11,542 nt of DNA from Salegentibacter sp. (GTDB taxonomy: Bacteria; Bacteroidota; Bacteroidia; Flavobacteriales; Flavobacteriaceae). Both the position numbers and the translations under genes were made by a program. Location of the stretch: NCBI GenBank assembly GCA_024635815.1, contig JAGXIG010000089.1:1-11542 (forward strand), read 5' to 3'. Of this stretch, positions 7,447 to 11,542 are shown piece by piece. The notes beneath the pieces are model-generated. The model was not told the origin of the DNA and searched no databases. It was given only the letters and a program-made list of their open reading frames with translations. Position 1 is the stretch's first letter. The number at the start of each line of letters is the position of its first letter.

Positions 7447-7465
7447 GTTTCGAGTGGGTTTTTAA

Positions 7466-7473
7466 CAAATTTA
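7466..7473 (-). promoter_or_regulatory. Candidate -7 box (TAAATTTG) for xrtF
   Basis: On the minus strand the sequence TATATAAATTTG contains TAAATTTG, a full TAnnTTTG match, 19 bases before the TTG start of xrtF. It shares the 78-base spacer 7447-7524 with the opposite-facing promoter of the GAF gene. No clear -33 TTTG is seen. Confidence 0.45.
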
Positions 7474-7509
7474 TATAAATATGAGCCTGCGCTTACTATT
7501 ATTTTTAAA

Positions 7510-7517
7510 TACTTTTG
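7510..7517 (+). promoter_or_regulatory. Candidate -7 box (TACTTTTG) for the GAF-domain gene
   Basis: This is a full match to TAnnTTTG. It ends 7 bases before the ATG at 7525 and 16 bases before the in-frame ATG at 7534. Because a transcript should begin a few bases after the box, the second ATG would have a short leader and the first would be nearly leaderless. The identical octamer precedes purH. Confidence 0.5.
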
Positions 7518-7524
7518 CACCAAA

Positions 7525-7995
7525 ATGTTAACTATGCCATTTCAGAAACTAAAACCGGAAATTAAAACGATTCTTGAAAACGATAATCTATCGGTAGACC
7601 ACAGGTTATCTCAGGTTTGCGAAGTTTTAAAAGAAAATATTCCTTATTACAATTGGGTTGGTTTTTATTTTAAAAATGGTGGTAAAGACGAACTGATATT
7701 ACGCTCATTTGCCGGTGAACCTACAGATCACACAATTATTCCTTTCGGAAAAGGGATTTGCGGACAGGTAGCCGTTTCTAATGAAAACTTTGTTGTGCCC
7801 GATGTAAAAGCACAAACCAATTATATAGCCTGCAGTATTAACGTTAAAGCTGAAATTGTTGTACCGCTTTTCTTAAACGGTGAAAATATTGGTCAGATTG
7901 ATATAGATTCTCACACCCCAGATCCTTTTTCTAAAGAAGATGAAGAATTTTTAGAATGGGTAAATGAAAAAGTGGCTGAAGTTTTAAAGGCATAA
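7525..7995 (+). CDS. GAF-domain protein, free methionine-(R)-sulfoxide reductase type
   Basis: This 156-residue single GAF-domain protein fits the length of the fRMsr (YebR/MsrC) family, which reduces free methionine-R-sulfoxide in the cytoplasm using thioredoxin. Family marks: NWVGFYF (43-49), FAGEP (62-66), IPFGKGICGQ (72-81), IACS (101-104), EIVVPLF (110-116) and GQIDIDS (123-129). Cys79 and Cys103 are 24 residues apart and align with Cys94 and Cys118 of the E. coli enzyme. The third family cysteine, 10 residues before Cys79 (E. coli Cys84), is replaced here by His69 or a neighbour. The retained pair should allow a catalytic/resolving disulfide. Two starts are possible: ATG 7525, or ATG 7534 (MPFQKLKP), which looks more like homologues I recall. 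Neighbours give no functional hint. A plain ligand-binding GAF protein is the alternative. Confidence 0.85.
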   Translation: MLTMPFQKLKPEIKTILENDNLSVDHRLSQVCEVLKENIPYYNWVGFYFKNGGKDELILRSFAGEPTDHTIIPFGKGICGQVAVSNENFVVPDVKAQTNYIACSINVKAEIVVPLFLNGENIGQIDIDSHTPDPFSKEDEEFLEWVNEKVAEVLKA

Positions 7996-8005
7996 AAAAG
8001 AATAG

Positions 8006-8069
8006 AGAGAATAGAAAAAAGAAGCAAGACCGGAAAAGTCTTTGTTCTAAAATCTATTTTCTATTCTCT
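8006..8069. terminator. Bidirectional hairpin terminator between convergent genes
   Basis: A perfect 13-bp inverted repeat (8006-8018 agagaatagaaaa and 8057-8069) encloses a smaller hairpin, AAGAC / GTCTT with a 7-base loop, around 8026-8042. Read on the minus strand, the inner hairpin is followed by GCTTCTTTTTT, a standard intrinsic terminator for the ABC permease gene that stops at 8076. Read on the plus strand, the T-rich right half can end the GAF transcript. Its position, wholly between two convergent stops (7995 and 8076), supports the call. Confidence 0.7.
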
Positions 8070-8075
8070 TGAATT

Positions 8076-9329
8076 TTACATTCCCGTTCTAATCGCTTCT
8101 ACAGGATCTAATTTGGAAGCTGAAATTGCCGGAATTATTCCTGAAATCAATCCGATTACCGCTGAAACCGCAGTTCCTATAAACATATTCCAGGGTGAGA
8201 GTACAAACTGAAAATCACCGGTAAATTGTGAAGCCGCTAGTGAAACCAGCCAAACCAATCCAAGTCCCACAAGTCCGCCAATAACAGCAAGAATTATCGC
8301 TTCAAATAAGAATTGAAAAAGAATAAATTTATTCTTGGCACCCAGTGATTTCTGAATTCCAATTAAATTGGTTCGCTCTTTAACGCTTACAAACATAATA
8401 TTGGCAATTCCGAAGCCACCAACGAGTAAAGAAAAACCACTGATGATAAGTCCAATAAAATTCAACTGACCGGTAATATTATCTATAAAATCGGCAAAAC
8501 CCTGTAATTGATTTACAAAGAAATTATTGATATCGCCGGGTTTTATTCCGCGGTAATTTCTAAGTTGCTGCTCTAAAACTGCGATATACTCGGCATTATC
8601 AACATCATCTTCAGGCTTTAAAATTAACTGAGGAAAAACGCCTTTATTATTATCTCCATAAACCCTTCTGGCAATATTAACCGGAAGAAAAACCTGGCCA
8701 TCCCTTGAACCTCCAAACAAACTGGCGCCCTGTTTTTTAAGCACACCAATTACCGTGAATTTACGGCCATACATACGCACTTCTTGGCCAACGGCATTAA
8801 AGCCACCGAAAAGATTATTGGCAATTTCGTGTCCCAAAACTATTACCGGCGAACCACTAACAGATTCAGATTCGTTAAAGAAACGCCCTTCTTCCAGTTC
8901 AAGGGCTTCAATGTCGTAATATTCGTGGGTAACCGCACCAACGCCAACACCTGTGCTGGTTACATCCTGATGCTTTATAGATTCATCGGGTACGCCTATG
9001 GTAAAACTTATAGATTCGGTATTGGGAAGGCTCCTTTTCAGGAATTGATATTCATCGTAAGAAACATCAGGAAATTGCTGTCGTTTCCATTGTGGGATTT
9101 CTGTAGGACCAAAAGAAAAACGCATTACAATAATTGTACTGTTATCTAGAGCACTTAAACTTCCTTTAATTTCGCGTTCTAAAGAATCTACCGCAGCAAG
9201 CACTCCTATTATGGAAAATATCCCAATAGTAACTCCAAGCAAAGACAAAAATGTCCTTAACTTGTTGTTTCTAAGTGCGTTTATCGCAAAATTAAAACTC
9301 TCTTTAAGTACGCGTAAATATATCAGCAT
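8076..9329 (-). CDS. ABC transporter permease, MacB/FtsX type
   Basis: I chose the ATG at 9329 (417 residues, MLIYLRVLKE) over an upstream GTG at 9356, because homologues begin just before the conserved patch NALRNNKLRTFLSLLG (17-32). The layout is the MacB fold: TM1 about 27-46 (GVTIGIFSIIGV); a periplasmic domain of about 240 residues with ALELEEGRFF, PVIVLGHEIA and KFTVIGVLKK; then a C-terminal FtsX domain with TM2 about 291-315, TM3 about 342-366 and TM4 about 383-405. It carries the signatures KERTNLIGIQKSLGA and ASKLDPVEAIR. MacB-type permeases work mechanically, with their extracytoplasmic domain driven by a separate or fused ATPase. No ATPase domain is fused here and none lies in the window. 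The substrate cannot be read from sequence; macrolide, lipoprotein or peptide export are family options. Confidence 0.9.
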   Translation of the reverse strand: MLIYLRVLKESFNFAINALRNNKLRTFLSLLGVTIGIFSIIGVLAAVDSLEREIKGSLSALDNSTIIVMRFSFGPTEIPQWKRQQFPDVSYDEYQFLKRSLPNTESISFTIGVPDESIKHQDVTSTGVGVGAVTHEYYDIEALELEEGRFFNESESVSGSPVIVLGHEIANNLFGGFNAVGQEVRMYGRKFTVIGVLKKQGASLFGGSRDGQVFLPVNIARRVYGDNNKGVFPQLILKPEDDVDNAEYIAVLEQQLRNYRGIKPGDINNFFVNQLQGFADFIDNITGQLNFIGLIISGFSLLVGGFGIANIMFVSVKERTNLIGIQKSLGAKNKFILFQFLFEAIILAVIGGLVGLGLVWLVSLAASQFTGDFQFVLSPWNMFIGTAVSAVIGLISGIIPAISASKLDPVEAIRTGM

Positions 9330-9569
9330 AGTAAGTAAAGCTCGGGACAGACCCACGAAGCATTAGATTGAAAAATTAAAACTTTTTAACGCCAGCTAGA
9401 CACATTCTAAATCTCACTTAGTGACTAAATAAAGCCGGGATTTTTATGCGCTTAGTGGTATGACGCCCGGGTTTAAAATTCGTTACAAAATTTCTCGATA
9501 AATAAAGTAAATGCCTTTTATGTTTTTGGGTTAAATACTTACTTTTGCCACTTTAACAAACACAACACA
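9330..9569. other. 240-base divergent spacer between the ABC permease and purH
   Basis: No gene is seen here. It contains an 11-base dyad TCACTTAGTGA (9414-9424), a second copy of its CTTAGTG part at 9451-9457, and an imperfect 9-bp inverted repeat, AAAGCCGGG at 9431-9439 and CCCGGGTTT at 9466-9474 (one mismatch, 26-base loop). The purH -7 box is at 9540-9547. I did not find a clear TAnnTTTG for the minus-strand permease. Confidence 0.5.
9540..9547 (+). promoter_or_regulatory. Candidate -7 box (TACTTTTG) for purH
   Basis: This is a full match to TAnnTTTG, 22 bases before the purH ATG, which would leave a leader of roughly 15-18 bases. A TTTG at 9525-9528 is too close (11 bases) to be the usual -33 partner. 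The leader would be too short for a purine riboswitch. Confidence 0.5.
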
Positions 9570-11102
9570 ATGAGCGACTTAAAAAAAGCAAAATCTGCTT
9601 TAATTTCTGTATTTAGCAAAGACGGCCTGGAACCTATCGTAAAAAAGCTTAACGATCTGGGGGTCACTATCTACTCTACCGGTGGAACCGAAAAATTCAT
9701 CAAAGATCTTGGAATTGAGGTAGTACCTGTAGAAGATGTAACTTCTTATCCTTCAATTTTAGGCGGAAGGGTGAAAACACTCCACCCAAAAGTTTTCGGC
9801 GGAATTCTAAATCGTCAGGATAATAAAGGCGATGCAAAAGAACTTGCTCAATACGAAATCCCACAGATAGACATTGTGATTGTAGACCTTTATCCATTTG
9901 AAAAAACCGTAGCTTCGGGAGCTTCAGAACAGGATATTATTGAAAAAATAGATATTGGTGGCATCTCTCTTATTCGCGCCGCGGCGAAGAACTTTAAAGA
10001 TGTGCTTTGCATTTCTTCGGTAGAAGATTATAAAGATTTTGAAAATTTACTGGAAGAGAAAAACGGCGAAACCAGCCTTGCAGACCGTAAACTTTTTGCC
10101 GGTAAAGCTTTTAATATTTCGTCACATTACGATACAGCAATTTTTAATTATTTTAATGCGGAAGGTGAAGTAAAAGCTTATAAAGAAAGTATCCAAACCG
10201 GTAAAGAATTGCGATATGGTGAAAACCCACATCAACAGGGAACTTTTTACGGAGATTTTGATGCAATGTTTGAAAAGCTGCACGGAAAAGAGCTTTCTTA
10301 CAATAACCTTCTCGATGTTGATGCAGCGGTAAACCTCATCAATGAATTTAAAGGTGAAACACCAACTTTTGCTATCTTAAAGCATAATAACGCTTGTGGT
10401 TTAGCGCAACGCGACACGATTCACCAGGCCTATATAGATGCTTTGGCAGGAGATCCTGTTTCAGCTTTTGGAGGAGTTTTAATAAGTAATGTTGAAATTG
10501 ATAAAACTACTGCTGAAGAAATTCATAAATTATTCTGTGAAGTGGTAATTGCCCCATCATTTTCTAATGAAGCTGAAGAAATTCTGAAAGGAAAAAAGAA
10601 CAGGATTTTATTAATTCAGAAAGAAACAGAACTTCCGCAGAAACAAGTTAAAACTTGCTTAAATGGGGTTTTGGTTCAGGATAAAGACAATAAAACAGAT
10701 GCCCTTGAAGATTTAAAAGAGGCTACAAACAATAAACCAACAGATGCTGAGTTATCTGACCTGTTGTTTGCTTCCAAAATCTGTAAACACACAAAATCTA
10801 ACACTATTGTTTTGGCAAAAAACAAGCAATTGTGTGCCAGCGGGACCGGGCAAACTTCTCGTGTAGATGCTTTAACCCATAGCATTGAGAAAGCCAGATC
10901 TTTTAAATTCGATTTAAACGGGGCAGTTATGGCCAGCGATGCATTTTTCCCTTTTCCTGATTGTGTAGAGATTGCCGGAAACGCAGGAATTAAAGCAGTA
11001 ATACAGCCCGGAGGATCTATAAAAGATCAGTTAAGTATAGATTATTGCAACGAAAATAATATAGCCATGGTGATGACGGGAACACGCCATTTTAAACATT
11101 AA
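9570..11102 (+). CDS. purH: Bifunctional AICAR formyltransferase / IMP cyclohydrolase
   Basis: This 510-residue cytoplasmic enzyme carries out the last two steps of de novo purine synthesis: AICAR plus 10-formyl-THF gives FAICAR, then ring closure gives IMP. Residues 1 to about 200 are the MGS-like cyclohydrolase domain, with STGGT (36-40), GGRVKTLHPKVFGGIL (65-80), DLYPFEKTV (106-114) and GGISLIRAAAKN (130-141). Residues from about 213 on are the formyltransferase, with RYGENPHQ (215-222), the catalytic KHNNACG (Lys271, His272), DPVSAFGG (295-302), QPGGSIKDQ (479-487) and the C-terminal TGTRHFKH. Length is normal for the family (about 510-530), and nothing is missing. The ATG at 9570 is the only start that fits the conserved N-terminus. 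It is followed 38 bases later by mreB on the same strand, and the two are probably co-transcribed. Confidence 0.98.
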   Translation: MSDLKKAKSALISVFSKDGLEPIVKKLNDLGVTIYSTGGTEKFIKDLGIEVVPVEDVTSYPSILGGRVKTLHPKVFGGILNRQDNKGDAKELAQYEIPQIDIVIVDLYPFEKTVASGASEQDIIEKIDIGGISLIRAAAKNFKDVLCISSVEDYKDFENLLEEKNGETSLADRKLFAGKAFNISSHYDTAIFNYFNAEGEVKAYKESIQTGKELRYGENPHQQGTFYGDFDAMFEKLHGKELSYNNLLDVDAAVNLINEFKGETPTFAILKHNNACGLAQRDTIHQAYIDALAGDPVSAFGGVLISNVEIDKTTAEEIHKLFCEVVIAPSFSNEAEEILKGKKNRILLIQKETELPQKQVKTCLNGVLVQDKDNKTDALEDLKEATNNKPTDAELSDLLFASKICKHTKSNTIVLAKNKQLCASGTGQTSRVDALTHSIEKARSFKFDLNGAVMASDAFFPFPDCVEIAGNAGIKAVIQPGGSIKDQLSIDYCNENNIAMVMTGTRHFKH

Positions 11103-11140
11103 TTTTATTACATTTACCAAACCTCAATACCAAACAAAGC

Positions 11141-11542
11141 ATGGGATTTTTTGACTTTCTCATTGAAGAAATAGCGATAGATTTAGGAACTGCCAATACC
11201 CTTATTATTCATAATGATAAAGTGGTGGTTGACAGCCCCTCAATTGTTGCTCGAGACCGTACTACGGGAAAAATAACCGCAGTAGGGAAAGAAGCTGCGA
11301 TGATGCAGGGAAAAACCCATGAAAACATAAAAACCATTCGCCCATTAAAAGACGGAGTGATTGCCGATTTTGATGCCAGTGAGAAAATGCTCACGATGTT
11401 CATTAAGGAAATTCCCGCGCTTAAAAAGAAAATGTTCACCCCTGCATTGAGAATGGTAATTTGTATCCCTTCAGGTATTACCGAAGTTGAAATGCGGGCC
11501 GTAAAGGAAAGTGCAGAGCGGGTAAATGGAAAAGAAGTATAT
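11141..11542 (+). CDS. mreB: Rod shape-determining protein MreB (5' part, cut by window edge)
   Basis: The frame is open from the ATG at 11141 to the window end, giving 134 of the usual 340-345 residues. The actin-like phosphate-1 loop is AIDLGTANTLI (12-22). Further MreB marks are PSIVARD (33-39), VGKEAAMM (48-55), IRPLKDGVIADFD (66-78) and CIPSGITEVEMRAV (108-121). MreB polymerises on the inner face of the cytoplasmic membrane and guides lateral wall synthesis by the RodA/PBP2 machinery. The N-terminus MGFFDFL is a short amphipathic, membrane-facing segment. In Flavobacteriia mreB commonly follows purH and leads mreC, mreD, a PBP2 gene and rodA (recalled); those would lie beyond the edge. 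The 38-base gap holds no terminator. It holds only a near-match to a -7 box (TACATTTA, 11109-11116), so read-through from purH is likely. Confidence 0.97.
   Translation, partial: MGFFDFLIEEIAIDLGTANTLIIHNDKVVVDSPSIVARDRTTGKITAVGKEAAMMQGKTHENIKTIRPLKDGVIADFDASEKMLTMFIKEIPALKKKMFTPALRMVICIPSGITEVEMRAVKESAERVNGKEVY

Noticed and set aside
9330..9356. A longer ABC permease starting at GTG 9356
   Set aside because: The extra 9 residues are not typical; the ATG at 9329 lies at the expected distance before the conserved NNKLRTFLS patch.
9475..9569. Purine riboswitch or PurR-type control ahead of purH
   Set aside because: If the -7 box at 9540-9547 is right the leader is only about 15-18 bases, and I see no purine-aptamer core or PurR palindrome.
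9700..9897. Minus-strand frames inside purH (9700-9897, 10676-10885) and mreB (11209-11439)
   Set aside because: They are antisense to highly conserved enzymes, with no family resemblance and no start context.
1..11542. CRISPR array, tRNA/rRNA gene, insertion sequence, phage or toxin-antitoxin module
   Set aside because: I found no regularly spaced direct repeats, no cloverleaf-like or rRNA sequence, and no transposase, integrase or toxin motifs in any frame.

Overview
The window looks like chromosomal DNA of a marine-type flavobacterium (Bacteroidota, Flavobacteriaceae; something like Gramella, Salegentibacter or Zunongwangia is possible, but genus cannot be fixed from this sequence). The reasons are: an AT-rich sequence without Shine-Dalgarno sites, several starts preceded by the Bacteroidota -7 promoter motif TAnnTTTG, a Flavobacteriia-specific exosortase F pair, a HYC_CC_PP-type small cysteine protein, a long Bacteroidota-style CusA, and the purH-mreB gene order.

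Positions 1-6394, minus strand, hold a heavy-metal efflux operon. In transcription order it reads: a small exported Cys-rich HYC_CC_PP-family protein (6394-6002), the inner-membrane RND pump CusA/CzcA (5792-1959), the outer-membrane TolC-like channel (1900-632), and the periplasmic adaptor CusB (645-1, cut by the window edge). Together these would form a tripartite pump that moves copper, silver or a related cation from periplasm or cytoplasm out of the cell; the N-terminal metal-binding Cys/His/Met motif of the adaptor favours copper/silver. Two palindromic elements of dispersed-repeat appearance lie inside the operon, one before cusA and one between cusA and the channel gene.

Positions 6461-7446, minus strand, hold a two-gene unit with a 4-base overlap: exosortase XrtF and its partner membrane protein. 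XrtF keeps the Cys/Arg/His catalytic triad, and no sorting-signal substrate is encoded nearby. A 78-base divergent promoter region separates it from a plus-strand GAF-domain protein of the free methionine-R-sulfoxide reductase type (7525-7995).

Positions 8076-9329, minus strand, encode a MacB/FtsX-type ABC permease without an ATPase in view; it converges on the GAF gene through a shared hairpin terminator. A 240-base divergent region with short dyads follows. Then, on the plus strand, come purH (9570-11102, last two steps of IMP synthesis) and, 38 bases later, the start of mreB (11141 to the window end), the first gene of the cell-shape cluster.

Most of the window is orthodox. The parts most worth a second look are the orphan exosortase F pair, the small Cys protein leading the metal operon, the large extra membrane and periplasmic insertions in CusA, and the palindromic repeats. 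I found no CRISPR array, tRNA, rRNA, insertion sequence or phage gene.
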